This document shows positions 16,371 to 28,661 of a DNA stretch of 64,000 bases, piece by piece. This DNA is from Scylla paramamosain (lineage: Eukaryota > Arthropoda > Malacostraca > Decapoda > Portunidae). How positions within the stretch are numbered: the stretch's first letter is position 1; each line of letters begins with the position of its first letter. The notes beneath the pieces are model-generated. The model was given only the letters and a program-made list of their open reading frames with translations. It had not been told where the DNA came from and searched no databases. A program made the position numbers and the translations under genes. Location of the stretch: positions 10,061,065 through 10,125,064 of the forward strand of contig NC_087156.1 in the NCBI RefSeq assembly GCF_035594125.1. The letters run 5' to 3'.

Positions 16371-18137
16371 TGCCATATATGGGGAAAACAAAAGAAATTA
16401 CGAGAATTGTGTGTTTTGTGTGTGTTTGAGCTTCTTAGATACCAAAACGCTAAAAAGAATGAATTGCATTTTATATGTAGAAGAAGAACATTACCAAATA
16501 AAGTGTATTTTGAGTGTTTTTCATAATATAGGTACCAAAACGCCAAATTCCATACAAATCACTTCGTGTGGACAAACGCAACTACATTACCAGAAAGGCA
16601 TTTTTATTTTTATTTATTTTTTTTTTTTGTTAGTTCCAAACGCTAAAATACATAGAAAGCAGCCTATATTGGGAAACAAAAGAACTAACAAAAAAAAATG
16701 TGCCTTTTGAGTGTTTTGTACTTTTGAGCTTGTGACTTGTGTATGAGTGTTTTTGAGATTCTTATGTACCAGAACTCTAAAATGCGTGAATAGCACTCTA
16801 TATGAAGAAAGAGAACAACATTACTATAAAAGTTTATTTTGAGTGTTTTTTTTTTTTTTTCACTTTGTTAGGTTGCAAAGCCCCAAAAATGAAAATAATT
16901 TTCTCAATATGGTAAAAAAAAAATAAATAATATGAATAGAATCTTGTCTTTTGAGCGATTTTGAGTGTTTTAGGCACTTGTTAAAAAGCATGAAAACCAC
17001 CTTATGCTAAATTTTCTTATGAAGAAAGAGATTAACATCACCGAAAATGCTTTTTTTTTTAGTATTTTTTTTATCTTCTCACGAACATAAACGTGAAAAT
17101 GCATGCAAAGTACTTTATATGATAAAACAAAAACGATATTGTCAGAAAAGTGTATCATGTGAGTTTTTTTTTTTTTTTTTCATATTCTCAGGTATCAAAA
17201 TGCTAAAACGCGTGAACAGCATTCAATTTGGAAAAACAGAACAACATTACGATAAAAATGTACGTTGAGTTTTCACATTGTTAGGTGCCAAAACGGCAAA
17301 ATACATGCAAGACACTATATATGAGAAAACAAAATGTCAATACCAGAAACGTATCTTTGAGTGTTTATGAGCGTGTTAGGCACCAAAACACTTAAAAGCA
17401 TGGAAAACACCTATATAGGAATACAAATAAACATTAAGAAAAACGGGTTTTTTTGTGCGTTTTTAATTTTCTTCCACACCAACACGCTCAAACGCATGCA
17501 AAAACTCTCTTTATGGATAAACGGAAAAATATTACAAAAATCGTGGATTTTGAGTGGTAATAAACGGCAAGAGAGATAAACGGCAAAATTCGTGCAAAGT
17601 ACCCTATACTGGGAAATGAAACGATATTCCCAAATCCTGAAAACGCATGAAAAGCTTTCTGTATTGAGAAAAAAAAAAACATGTATTTTGAGTGTTTTCA
17701 CCTTGTTAAGTACCGAAACGACAAAATGGAAACAAAGCAAGTGATTTGAAGAAACAAAAATGTTACCAAAAAACGTGTATTGTAAGTGTGTTTCACCTCG
17801 TTAGGTACTAAACCCCAAATTGCATACAAACCACACTATAGGGGCAATCGAAAAGATATTATGAGAAAAGTGTATAATGAGTGTTTTTGAGCTTCTTATG
17901 TATCAAAACGCAAAAACGCATGACTAATACTGTATATGGAGTATATAAGAATATCATTACCAAAAGCTTGTGTTATGAGTGTTTTTCACATTGTTATGTA
18001 CAAAAAAAAACGCGAAAATTCATGCAAAGTATCCTATATGGAATAACGAAAAAGACATTACGAGTGTATTATTAGTGTTTTTGAGCTTCTAAGGTTAGAA
18101 AACGAAAAAAAAAAAAAACGCTTCAATAAGAGAGACA

Positions 18138-18160
18138 GGTGATTTCCATGCTTTTAGCGT
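18138..18160 (-). repeat. 22-bp inverted satellite fragment
   Basis: Within the plus array, ggtgatttccatgctttta is the reverse form of a type 1 monomer and is followed at once by plus-oriented ggaagtcaacatatatgg. The fragment sits exactly where homology to the 32.7 kb inverted paralogue ends. Confidence 0.6.
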
Positions 18161-19493
18161 GGAAGTCAACATATATGGAAATACGAAAAACATTACGGAA
18201 AACATATTTTGACTATTTTTCTTATTATTATCTATTAAAACGATTAAACAAATGCAGAACATCTTTTATGAAAAAAAAAACATTACCAAAAACAAGTATT
18301 TCGAGTGATTTTGAGCTTGTTACATACAAAAACGACAAAATGCACGCAAAATACCATATATGAGGAAAAGAGAAAACATTACGAGAAACGTGTATTACGT
18401 GTATGTTATTGAGCTTCTTATGTACCAAATCGCTAAAACGCATGAAAAGCACATTACCAAAAACGTGAATTTTAGATATATTTCAAATTGTTACGTGCCA
18501 TAACGCCAAAATGCATTCAAAGCACCCTCTATGGGGAAAGGAAACGATATTTCCAGAAACGTGTGTTTTGAGTGTTTATGAGCGTATTAAGCACCAAAAC
18601 GCTAAAAGAAAAAAAAAAAAAGAATAAAAAAAATAAATAAATAAATGCACCTTATATGGGAAAAGAAAACAGCATTATAATAAGCGTTTTTCTTGAGTGT
18701 TTTTGAGCTTCTTAACTTACCAAAACGGTAAAACGCAAGCAAAACACTCTTTATAGAGAAACAAAAAAAAATTACTAAAAGAAATATTTTAAATGTTTTT
18801 TTGTGCTTGTTATGTAGAAAGAAAAAAAATTCCAAAATCCACTCAAGGTACTCTATATCGAGAAAGGAAAAGACATTAAAAGAAACGTGTGTATTATCAG
18901 CGTTTTTGAACTTCTTGGCTACCAAAACGCGAAAACGACTTAACACTCTGTATGGAGAAACAGAACATTACCCAAAACGTTTAATTTGAGGATTTTTTTA
19001 CATTATTTCACCAAAACGCCTAAAACGAAAAGAAATTCCAAGAAATATATATTTTTAGTGTTTTGCTGCATGTTAGGCACTAAAAGCCTGAAATGAATGG
19101 AAAGCACTACGTATTGGAATGCAAAATATCACCAAATAGGTGTCGTTTTTAGTGCTTTTGAGCTTCTTACGTACCGAAACTTGAAAACGTATGTGAAACG
19201 CCCTTTATGGAGAAATAGAATAACATTGCCAAAAATGTATTTTTTGAACTTGTTAAGCATATAAACGGCAAAATACATGCAAAGTACCCTATATGGTGAA
19301 ACAAAACGATATTATGGATACGTGTATTATGAGTGTTAATTAATTACCTTTATATGTAAAAAAAAAAAAAAAACGCTAAAAAGCGTGAAAAGCACTCTAT
19401 ACGGTGAAACAGAAGACTACCAAAAACGTGTCTAGAGTGTTTTCAACTTTGCTAGATGCGAAAATGCCAAAGTCGAAAGCACGTAATTTGAAA

Positions 19494-19620
<127 letters not shown>

Positions 19621-19904
19621 CTTTACGAAAAACGTGTATTGAAAGTGTGTTTTAGCTCGCTAGTTACCAAAATGCAGATTTTTTTTTTTACATTGTTAGG
19701 TACCAAAATGCCAAAATGCATGCAAAGTACTGTAAATGATAAAATGAAACGACAGCGTTTTAGTCAACAAAACATTGAAATACATAGAAAGCACCCTATA
19801 TTGAAATAAAAAAAAAAATAATTTTTTAGTTTTTAGCTTCTTAGGTAGCAAAACACTACAACAAATGCAAAACACTCTGTATACAGAAAATTAATAAAAT
19901 TACA

Positions 19905-20018
<114 letters not shown>

Positions 20019-20696
20019 AATTTTTTTCAGGTTCTTAAGAGGGAAAATGCATGGGAAGTACACTATATGAAAAAAAATGAAAAGACATTACGAGAAACGT
20101 GTATTATGAGTGTTTGTGAGCTTCTTAGGTATCAAAATGCTAAAACGTATGAATAGCACTCTTTGTGGAGAAACAGAACAACATGACCAAAAACGTATAG
20201 TTTTTTTTTTTCACATTGTTAGGTACCAAAACGCCTAAATGTATGCAAAGCCTCTTATACAGATAAAGGAAACATTACCAGAAATGTGCCTTTTGAGTGT
20301 TTTTGAGAGCGTTAGGCACCAAATCTTAAACTGCATAAAAAGCACCCTTTACTGGAATACAAAGTAACATTAGCAAATAGATGCCTTTTGAGGGTTTTTG
20401 GAGCATCTTACCTACCGAAACACTAAAACGCATGCAACACACCCTTTATGATAAAACAGTATAACATTACCAAAAATGTGTTTTTTACCTTGTTAGGTAC
20501 AGAAACGGGAAAATACATGCAAAGTGCCTATATGGTGGAACAAAACGATATTACTGGAAACTTGTATTATGAGCGTTACTGACATTCTAAGCAAAAAAAA
20601 AAAAACGCTAAAATGCGTGAATAGCATCCTATATGTCAAAACAAAACAACATTCCCAAAAAGTCTTTTTATTATTTACTTTTATTCCTTTCTTTTC

Positions 20697-21772
20697 TTTT
20701 TTTTTATATTCATAATACATGAATCTCATAATGTCTTTTCGTTTCCCCATACATGTGAAATTTCTATGCGTTTTCGCATTTTGGTACCTGATATTGTGAA
20801 ATACTCAAAATACACTTTATTTTTTTTTGTAATGTTGTTCCTTTTCCTCCATATAGAGTACTACTCAGGCGTGTTATCGTTTTGGTACCAAAGATGCTGA
20901 AAAATCTCAATACTCGTTTCTCGTAATGTCTTTTCATTTCCCCATGTAGAGTATTTTGCATATATTTTGTCATTTTTCTATGTAACAAGCTTAAAAACAC
21001 TCAAAATAAACGTTTTTAGTAAAGATATATTCTTTTTTCCATAAAGGACGTTTTACATACGTTTTAGCATTTTGGTAAAAAGAGACGTTTTTGGTAAAGT
21101 TGCTTTGTTTTTACGTATAGGGTGTTTTCCATATTCCCGTGCCTAGCACGGTCATAAACACTCAGTGCCTAGCACGTTAATAAATAATTAAAAAAACACA
21201 TATCTGAAAATCTCGCTTCCTTTCCCCATATAGGTTGCTTTCTTGTAATTTTTTTTTTTTTTTTTGTTTCTCCATATAGAGTGTTATTCATGCGCTTTAG
21301 TCTTTTTCATAGCTAAGATCAAGAACACTCATAACACACGTTACTCCTAATGGCCTTTTCTTTAGCAATATAGAATACATAGAATGCATTTTGGCATATT
21401 TTTACATGATTTAGTACCTAGAAACAAAAACAAAAAAAAAACACACATACATTTTTCGTAATGTCTTATCTTTTCCCCATATAGGGTACATTGCATACAT
21501 TTCAGCGTTTTTCTACGTAAGAAACTCAAAAATACACAGAAAACTTATTTTTGTAAAGTTATTCTGTTTCTCCATAAAGAGTGTTTTGCATGCGTTGTAG
21601 CTTTTTGGCACGTAATTAGATCAAAAACGCTCAAAAGACACGTGTTTTGCAAATGTTTTTTTTTTTTTCCATATATATTGATTTCTATGCTTTTTAGCGT
21701 TTTCATGCCTTACACGCTGAAAAACACTCCAAAGACACATTTCTGGAAGTTTCGTTTCCCCATATAATAATG

Positions 21773-21846
<74 letters not shown>

Positions 21847-21975
21847 CAGTTTATTATTAAGGCAGTTTAAAAACTGAAAATGTACAGAGGGAAATATATG
21901 AGTGGCTTTGAATGCATTTAGGCGTTAGGTACCAAAAAATGGGAAAAACCCTCAAAATAAAAAAAAAAAAATAGG
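20697..21975 (-). repeat. 96-bp satellite array, minus orientation
   Basis: From about 20697 monomers read in the reverse form (gtctttttcgtttccccat type motifs, gttttggtacctg). The array is interrupted at 21976-30836 by the LTR retrotransposon and continues afterwards. Confidence 0.85.
21771..21844. repeat. (AAT)n trinucleotide microsatellite
   Basis: About 24 repeats of AAT immediately after ccccatat of a satellite monomer. It is followed by about 80 bp (aaacagtttattattaaggcag...) that is not obviously satellite. Confidence 0.95.
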
Positions 21976-21979
21976 ATAC
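21976..21979. other. Target site duplication ATAC, left copy
   Basis: ATAC precedes the left LTR and is repeated at 30833-30836 after the right LTR. Removing the element and one copy leaves an ordinary satellite sequence (atagg-atac-tttgtatgc; the consensus has gtactttgcatgc). The insertion was therefore clean, with a 4-bp duplication. Confidence 0.85.
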
Positions 21980-22599
21980 TGTAACGGTGTCACATAATTA
22001 ATAATAATATGTATTGTATTTACAATACCTTGCCTGATTAGCAATATAAGTGTATGTATACATATATGCCTAAGTGTGGATACTGGGTGTTGGCGGATAA
22101 GGGTGAGGCGGATATGATCACGCCACCCTACGTCACACACACTCCATGGAACTTTCCATACTCCTTTTATTGCCATTGATAAGTAATCGGTAGCACCAAC
22201 ATCATAGTATCTAAGTATTCTCCGTAATTAATTTCTCCCTAATGAATTTGGCATGTATTATTCTTAGCTATAAGTAGCTTTTTCCTTGCCTTATTTATGT
22301 AATTAGAGAGTTATAATTATAAATATATTCATGTACTGTGAGTGCGGCCAACCCGCCTCTATTTCTACTGTCAGCACTTTTTGAAGGCGCTAAGCGTCCC
22401 TTGTGCCGGCTCCGGCAGTCTCTTGCCAGGCTGTAACGCTGTACAAATATCTAAATATACATATTTTTATACGTTCACCTTTGACATTCACCTGAAAACC
22501 ACAGAAACACACCAAGAGTGACTTTACCTATTATACAAAGGTAAGAAACTAATGAACAGTGTCCAGCGGTAATTGATAATTCAAAACCACTCTGGAACA
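21980..22599 (+). repeat. 5' LTR (620 bp)
   Basis: Begins TGTAACGGTGTCAC and ends CTCTGGAACA, so it has TG...CA ends. It carries a possible TATA element (tataagtagc, 22269). Relative to the 3' LTR it lacks 57 bp between two CTGTAC repeats (junction near 22439-22444) and has only a short CA run at 22133-22141. Confidence 0.92.
22541..22546 (+). promoter_or_regulatory. Candidate splice donor in LTR
   Basis: The sequence acaaag|gtaagaaac is a good donor match, preserved in both LTRs and downstream of the possible TATA element. Errantiviruses make env from a spliced RNA. Whether this donor is used is inference. Confidence 0.4.
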
Positions 22600-23097
22600 T
22601 TTGATGGCAGCTTAATGAGATACGAATAACTAACTCCAGTGCCAAGTGCAACAACAACAAACAGTGGTTGAAAGTGAAGTGGTGAACGGACACAATGAGC
22701 GGAGAACATGACAAGCAGTGGCAGGTAGTGAGGAGAGCAGAGGAGCGAGCCGGCGTTGTTTACAGAACTTAGGCTGACACACCAAAACACTCGCACCCAG
22801 CCAAGAGCGACGCACCTAACGGTCTCGCCTTACTCACCCAGCCTGCCACTCCCAAGATTCACTTTTCCTTGTTATATAAAGAAGAGACTTAAAAGACTCA
22901 GGGCGAAACCTAACAATTCTTTGCTTTACCCTTGCTCTAATTACTCGTCGTAGATTCTCGGCGAAGACATCATCGGCGCAGACTTTCCCGGCGCAGACCA
23001 ACACATCTCCCACCTGCAAGAATCCTGCAGGATTCTACAAGGACACTACTATCCTAAGAGGAGCTTCCCAAGATGGAATGAGTCTTCCTAAGAAAAA

Positions 23098-23230
<133 letters not shown>

Positions 23231-23589
23231 GTGTGAATTTCTCCGGCTACAGTCGTGAGTACAGACACTTAGTGGTACACCACACCAATATTAAATAAAA
23301 CAATTGTGGTAACGCAAACACTGTCAGAGTTTATGTATAACTTACCTATTTCACAGTGATACGTTACTTATGTGGAAATTAAAATAATTTAGTCTACCTC
23401 TTAAACAACATTTTCTTTTTCAGCTGGACGGAACGCTCGCTCTCGTTTTCTCTTAAGTGCTTAAGTATAACTAGGATAATTCCATTTCTGTCCCTAAACC
23501 TTCAATTCTGTTACAATTTTTACACTTCTAACAATACTAACCATTCATCCTTTAAGGGTGGAAAAGCCTTTGGACGCTGGAAACGTAAT

Positions 23590-23642
23590 GTAAGTGTGTA
23601 ATTAATACCTAATTAAGGATAGTAATAATACCATATTTATAG
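23590..23642 (+). other. Possible 53-bp intron upstream of gag
   Basis: Donor-like aat|gtaagtgtg at 23590 and acceptor-like tttatag ending at 23642. Removing it would join an open frame from about 23425 to the gag frame in phase. No ATG is visible in that extension, so this is speculative. Confidence 0.25.
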
Positions 23643-23836
23643 GTAAAGCTGAGAAGTTAGCTGAAATTTATGAACTGGAGTGTCATTTCCAAGCGGAAAA
23701 TAGTGATACTAGATCATCAGAGGCATTATCAACGGAACTAAAACCCACTACAGTGGAAAATACCGTGGCTCATGAGGACGGACACGTGTTGATTACAAGA
23801 TCAGGGAATAAATATACATCATTATCAGCAGCAACC

Positions 23837-24916
23837 ATGTCTAATTCTAATGCTTCTGCTTCAGCCTGTACTGGCTCTCCTCATGCCTTGCATGCATCTA
23901 CTACACTTAAGGTACTTCCTATTCCTGAAACAATATCAGCATTTCGCGGAGAAAACCCGCAAGAAAGGGCTCATGATTTCATCCGTTTGTGTGAGGATGT
24001 TATGACAAGATCAAATACTATCACCGATGAAGACAAGATCTCTTTCGTCAGGTTTAAATTGGCTGGGGAAGCAGCACGCATGATGAATACCAGCGCTTTT
24101 AGTCCGCTTGAAATAGGGACTAGTTATGCAAATTTCAAGAAAAATTTCTTGAACATTTTTGGGGGTAAGAGTCAAACTGACCTCATGGTACTAACCTCCA
24201 AGGTGGATCTTAGATTTGCAGCTGAAATTAACTCTATTCACGAAATGAAAGCCTTAATCCCTACACACCAGTTCGCAACGGACTTCATGGATGTCTTACG
24301 ACTTAACAACTGGTTCCAAAGAAACAGTACTCGTATGACAGAAACAGATTTCAGAAGACTTCTGGAATTCATCTTTTACATATCATTGGTGAATGGGGAA
24401 GTGAAGAAAACCACAAGTCATTTCAGTTTTAAACTTGGAGACACAGCAGCTGACCTTGCAGTCCTGATTAGAGAGAAAAGGGGGCTACCTGGTACCTCTC
24501 CGGAAACTCAAACCTCACTGGCTACTCCACTCATGGATGACGACCAATCTCAACCTTGTGCGGCAGCCATGGCAAAGCCTGGAAATGTTTGTACGGTCAT
24601 GTTGGAAAAAGATGTTTTAAGAAACAAAAGGACCAGAAACTGGCAGCAAATAAATCCAACTCGGAGAACAAAACAAAAGGGGGTAATCTCTGTTAGACCA
24701 AAACCAGGTGCATCGTCCCACGTGAATACAGGTAAGACAAGGTCCTGCAAGGACGTCACTACCCAATACTGCCTCATACATGGCCAGTGTAAACACTCAT
24801 CAGAGCTATGTAAAGATATAATCAACATGAAAATTGAAAAACAGGCCAGAGTTAACCTGAACAGTACAAGGCAGTCGGGGGAAGACCAGCGCACAGTAGT
24901 AAACAAACCCGACTAA
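23837..24916 (+). CDS. gag: Gag-like polyprotein of the LTR retrotransposon
   Basis: Open frame of 359 residues from ATG 23837 (context gcaaccATGtct) to TAA 24914-24916. The frame is open further upstream without an ATG, so the true N-terminus may be longer. Residues from about 33 on (PETISAFRGENPQ, AHDFIRLCEDVM, FVRFKLAGEAARMM) resemble a retrotransposon capsid domain, expected to assemble particles around the element RNA. Near the C-terminus, around nt 24769, CLIHGQCKHSSELC fits C-X2-H-X4-H-X4-C, a zinc-knuckle variant with His in place of the second Cys. The region between is basic (RRTKQKG). It is the only undamaged main frame of the element. It overlaps the pol frame (-1) over 24856-24916, and I see no canonical slippery heptamer there. 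Confidence 0.8.
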   Translation: MSNSNASASACTGSPHALHASTTLKVLPIPETISAFRGENPQERAHDFIRLCEDVMTRSNTITDEDKISFVRFKLAGEAARMMNTSAFSPLEIGTSYANFKKNFLNIFGGKSQTDLMVLTSKVDLRFAAEINSIHEMKALIPTHQFATDFMDVLRLNNWFQRNSTRMTETDFRRLLEFIFYISLVNGEVKKTTSHFSFKLGDTAADLAVLIREKRGLPGTSPETQTSLATPLMDDDQSQPCAAAMAKPGNVCTVMLEKDVLRNKRTRNWQQINPTRRTKQKGVISVRPKPGASSHVNTGKTRSCKDVTTQYCLIHGQCKHSSELCKDIINMKIEKQARVNLNSTRQSGEDQRTVVNKPD

Positions 24917-25704
24917 AACATCTAAATGCGCAAGACACTAAGGCAGCAAATTCTTCTGACATGTTAGTGTATTCAACCATAAATGCTGCCAACAACCAAA
25001 CAGACATAATGGCATTACCAACGAGGGTAGGTAAGCATCGCTTATCTTTGGCTGTAGACACTGGAGCCACAGTAAACGTGATCTCTGAAGAATCTTACAA
25101 GATTCTGAAATAGAATTCACGCGGTGGTAAATGGATGCTCCGTCCAAGTTACTTCAATCTTTCTGGTGTCACCGGGTCTGCCCTGAAAATCTTAGGAAAT
25201 ATTTCCTTGCCAATAAGTCTATCTAAGAATACTCAGCCTATTCAAACTGATTTCTATGTAGTCAGTAACTTCAAACTTCCTTCTGACGACTTGTTAGGGC
25301 TTGGAGCCATGAAGTCTCACCAGATAGTAATCTATCCAAAGCAAAATACAGTCATGTACTGCGGACGACATCTGGAAGGGATGAAACATCTTGCACCTTT
25401 GGTTTCCAGGCAACCCAGAAACGGTTCTTTATTACGGAAGGGACAAAGATCCAATGGGGAGCCTCAAACAATTCCATCTGTCCGGTCTCCTATGAGAGAT
25501 AAGGATATAACAGAAGCATGGAGGGAAGCCAAAGGAACTGTCAATGCCGATTATGACATTCCTGCTCGTGTGGTAAAACGGAGTACAATTCGTGTTCCAG
25601 AAACTCCTGTAGGCAGTGACATCTGTCTTGAAGGTATAGGTAATGTCAGGCGATTGGCTGTTGAATTGACTCTTTCCACAATTAGAAAAGGGTCATGTCA
25701 TTGA
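24856..25704 (+). pseudogene. pol: Pol, protease region (broken)
   Basis: The frame in -1 relation to gag opens at 24856 and passes the gag stop. It encodes a retropepsin active site, LAVDTGATVNVI, with the catalytic Asp codon at 25057. An in-frame TAG at 25111-25113 interrupts it shortly after ESYKIL. The same frame then continues (RPSYFNLSGVTG, DDLLGLGAMKSHQIVI, which looks like the protease flap/C-terminal part) to a TGA at 25702-25704. Around 25660-25690 the reading shifts to the next frame, where pol continues, so there is a one-base gain or two-base loss here. In the intact family the protease would process Gag-Pol; this copy could not. Confidence 0.8.
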
Positions 25705-27052
25705 TGTCTTGGTGGTGAACACTACTGGAGGTTCTGTAAGGATCAAACAAGGTCTTTTCCTTGAAAAGTGCCTGGTTTATAACAATGAAGTGGTGCCAGA
25801 ACCCAGTTTTCTGCCTGGAGCCTGCGTTTCTTCGGTGAGTCAGTCTGCTGTTGACACCGAGCTGGGGCAGGCGCCAACCCTATGTTCGTTTGTCAATGTT
25901 GTGGACTACCCCGAAATGAGGCCCGGGCTCTTGGACTTAATGGGGAAGTATCGCAATGTCCGGGCACTACCTGGAGAACCCTTAGGTGTGACCGATCGAG
26001 TGGAACACCACATTAGGTTAAAACCAAACACTAAGCCAGTATATATACCAGCTTATCGTCTTCCTCATAGTCAGAGGGCGACTGTAGATGACATGATTCA
26101 TGACATGATTGACAAGGGAGTGATTCAAGAATCGTGCTCTCCTTGGAATTCACCAGTCTTTTTGGTTCCCAAGAAAGATAAATCTTTCAGGCTGGTAATC
26201 GACTTCCGGCGGGTTAATGATGTCACTGTGGATGATCATTATCCTTTACCTGTCCTGAGCGACCTTCTAATGTCCTTAGATCGTGGAAACGAAATTTTCT
26301 CTAGTTTGGACATGTTGTCAGGATACTGGCAGGTTCCCTTAGCCCGCACTTCACGGGAAATAACGGCGTTCAGTACGCCTAGTGGCCATTACGAATGGTT
26401 ACGCATGCCTTTTGGATTAAAATCCGCTCCGTTAACATTCCAGAGAATGATTAACAGTATTTTCACGGGTTTACTTGGCAAAACAGTGTTTGCATATCTT
26501 GATGATATAATCATCGCTAGTAAGGATCAAGAGTCCCATCTGGAGAGTTTAAAATTAGTCCTACAGAAGCTTGAGGAAGCTGGACCTAAAGGAAAGCTTT
26601 CTAAATGTGAATTTCTAAAAGCCAAAATAAAATTTCTTGGCCATGTAGTCGATGATGAAGGAATCTACACAGTGGATGGAAAGGTCATGGCTGTACAGAA
26701 GTTTCCTCAACCTAAATCGGTGGAGAATGTCAGATCTTTCCTAGGCCTTGCGGGGTATTACTGTCCTTTCATCAAGAATTTTGCGGCGATTGCATCCCCA
26801 TTTACTAAACTCCTTAAAAAGGATGTTGCTTTCCATTGGGATGTTGCTCATGAACAAAGTTTCAATGAATTACAATCACTATTAACAAATGCATCTGTAC
26901 TTGCTTTCCTAGAGCATTCAGAGCCGTTCATTATTTGCACAGATGCTTCTTCTCTAGGATTAGGAGCAGTACTGATGCAGACAGATGCCAGAGGCAAAAA
27001 CTATGTAATAGCATATGCAAGTCGTGTGCTTAATTCAGCAGAGTCCAATTAA
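25705..27052 (+). pseudogene. pol: Pol, reverse transcriptase and start of RNase H
   Basis: A long open segment with Gypsy RT motifs in order: IDKGVIQESCSPWNSPVFLV, LVIDFRRVND, motif A SSLDMLSGYWQV, motif B FGLKSAPLTFQRMI, motif C YLDD (26495-26506), then FLGHVVDDEGI. RNase H starts at IICTDASSLGLGAVL, with its first Asp codon at 26942. All RT catalytic aspartates are present. The segment ends at a TAA (27050-27052) caused by a frameshift, because RNase H continues in the -1 frame (THQETLAIVWALKHF). There is no ATG at its start; the segment is read through from the upstream frame in the intact family. The domain converts element RNA to DNA. Confidence 0.92.
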
Positions 27053-27402
27053 TCGTCACTCATCAAGAAACACTTGCCATAGTTTGGGCTTTAAAACATT
27101 TTAAGGACATTATCCTTGGATATCCAATTACAGTCTACACGGATCATGCACTTGTATTTGAACTGTTCAAAGGGAAAAATTTAACTGGACGAGTGGCAAG
27201 ATGGTACTGTACCATGCAGGAATTTGCTCCAGTAGTCAAGTACTTGCCGGGTCATGCTAATGTAGTAGCCGACGCACTTTCACGAAATGTGCCTGTGGGA
27301 GCTGTCAGTGACTCGATTCCCTTGAAGGAATTAAGTAAAGCACAGCGACTGCATGAAATATGGTCTAAGGTCATACATACTGGAGTCCGGCGAAGAAGAT
27401 AA
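27053..27402 (+). pseudogene. pol: Pol, rest of RNase H and linker
   Basis: Continues pol one frame back from the RT segment: HQETLAIVWALKHF, then ITVYTDHALVFELF, carrying a later RNase H Asp, then ARWYCTMQEFAPVVKYLPG and ANVVADALSRN. It ends at TAA 27400-27402 because the coding frame has shifted again near 27375-27395. Confidence 0.85.
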
Positions 27403-28303
27403 TCTTCCACGTCTAAATATACCATTCTCTCAATTCTTCATGTCACCAGACAATGTTCTGTGTCGACATAATCCCCAAATGGGAGATTCTATTAAGCAGC
27501 ACATCATTCCTGAGAGTTTTGTCCCTGTCATACTTATCTTTGTGCACATGCCAAGTGCGGGACATCCAGGAAGAGAGCAGCGCGTAAAAGCTACTGTTGG
27601 CCTACCATGCGCACTGACATAGAAAATTATGTTGCCAAGTGTATATCATGTGCAAAGCACAAGGGTGCGGTAAAAGGACCCGCCCCAATACTGGAATATC
27701 CACTACCTGAGCGACCTTGGGACATTGTCTCCATTGATCTTCTTCAATTACCCAAAAGTCAAAAAGGCTCGCAGTACCTACTTGTGTGTGTAGACCATTT
27801 TTCAAGGTTCGTGGTTCTCTCACCTTTAAAGGAAAAATCTGCTAAATATGTAGCGCATGCGCTAGTAACTAAGTTGTTTTGTCCATACTCAACACCACGG
27901 GTGTTGTTAAGTGATAATGGATCTGAATTTCGCAATGAAATTCTACGAGGTATATGTACACAGTACAACATCAAACACACCTACACTGTGGTTTACCATC
28001 CTTCTTCAAACGGACTGGTAGAAAGAGCAAACAGGAAAATCCTGGAAGTTCTCCGTCCAGTTGTAAACAGTCTACATGATGACTGGGGGGACTGGTTACC
28101 ACACGTTGGTGCCTGCATTAACAGTTCAGTGTGTGAAAGTACTTGGAAATCCCCACATTATATATTGTATGGTAGAAGATAAAAATATTCCTTATGATTT
28201 GTTGGCAAGTCCACAAACTCCAGTATACAATGTAGATGACTATGTTGAACAACATATGCATGTCTTCAAGGACATTCATGCTAAAGTCCGAAGTAGGCTA
28301 TAA
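27373..28303 (+). pseudogene. pol: Pol, integrase (broken)
   Basis: The integrase is spread over alternating frames. The N-terminal zinc-binding part has its His pair in one frame (VHMPSAGHPGREQ, to about 27590). After a frameshift the Cys pair follows in the other (MRTDIENYVAKCISCAKHKG, from 27607). The core has an intact D-D35-E set: Asp 27736 (SIDLLQL), Asp 27913 (LLSDNGSEF) and Glu 28021 (GLVERANR). Another frameshift near 28170-28180 creates a stop at 28182. The reading continues as NIPYDLLASPQTPVYNVDDY until TAA 28301-28303. The enzyme would insert the element's DNA into the host genome. Confidence 0.88.
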
Positions 28304-28639
28304 GCTTCTAGGGCAGAAATGATGGCTAGACAACACAAGCGTGCGATCCCTGTCACGATACAGGTTGGAGACACAGTTGAAGTTCATCATCCGGACAGGA
28401 CCTCCAAACTCTCCCCCAAATTTAGTGGTCCATGCTCGGTTGTCCGCCAGTTACATGGTAACAAATTTGAGGTGCATGACCCTCTTCTTAACACTGTTGA
28501 GATAGTACATAGTGATCGGCTTGTGAAGACTAATGCTCAGATCGAGTCATCAACAGAGAGTACTACTGATCAAGCTACAAACAATAATTCTACTAATACT
28601 ATAAAGACGCATAGGTACAACCTGCGCTCACGCAGCTAA
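28304..28639 (+). pseudogene. pol: Pol C-terminus, GPY/F-like module
   Basis: In frame with the preceding segment beyond the stop at 28301. It contains VGDTVEVHHPDRTSKLSPKF, then SGPCSVVRQLHGNKFEVHDP, which matches the integrase C-terminal GPY/F module except for Cys at the Y/F position. It is followed by a Ser/Thr/Asn-rich tail ending HRYNLRSRS and TAA 28637-28639. Confidence 0.8.
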
Positions 28640-28646
28640 TTGCCTG

Positions 28647-28661
28647 CATTATTTACAGATG
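28647..28661 (+). promoter_or_regulatory. Candidate splice acceptor before env ATG
   Basis: The sequence gcattatttacag ends at 28658, directly before ATG 28659. Such an acceptor fits production of env from a spliced transcript, as known for errantiviruses. Use is inferred. Confidence 0.45.

Noticed and set aside
24856..24916. Canonical -1 slippery heptamer in the gag-pol overlap
   Set aside because: The overlap was read codon by codon; no X-XXY-YYZ heptamer in gag phase was found. The G-rich tcgggggaag is only an approximate match.
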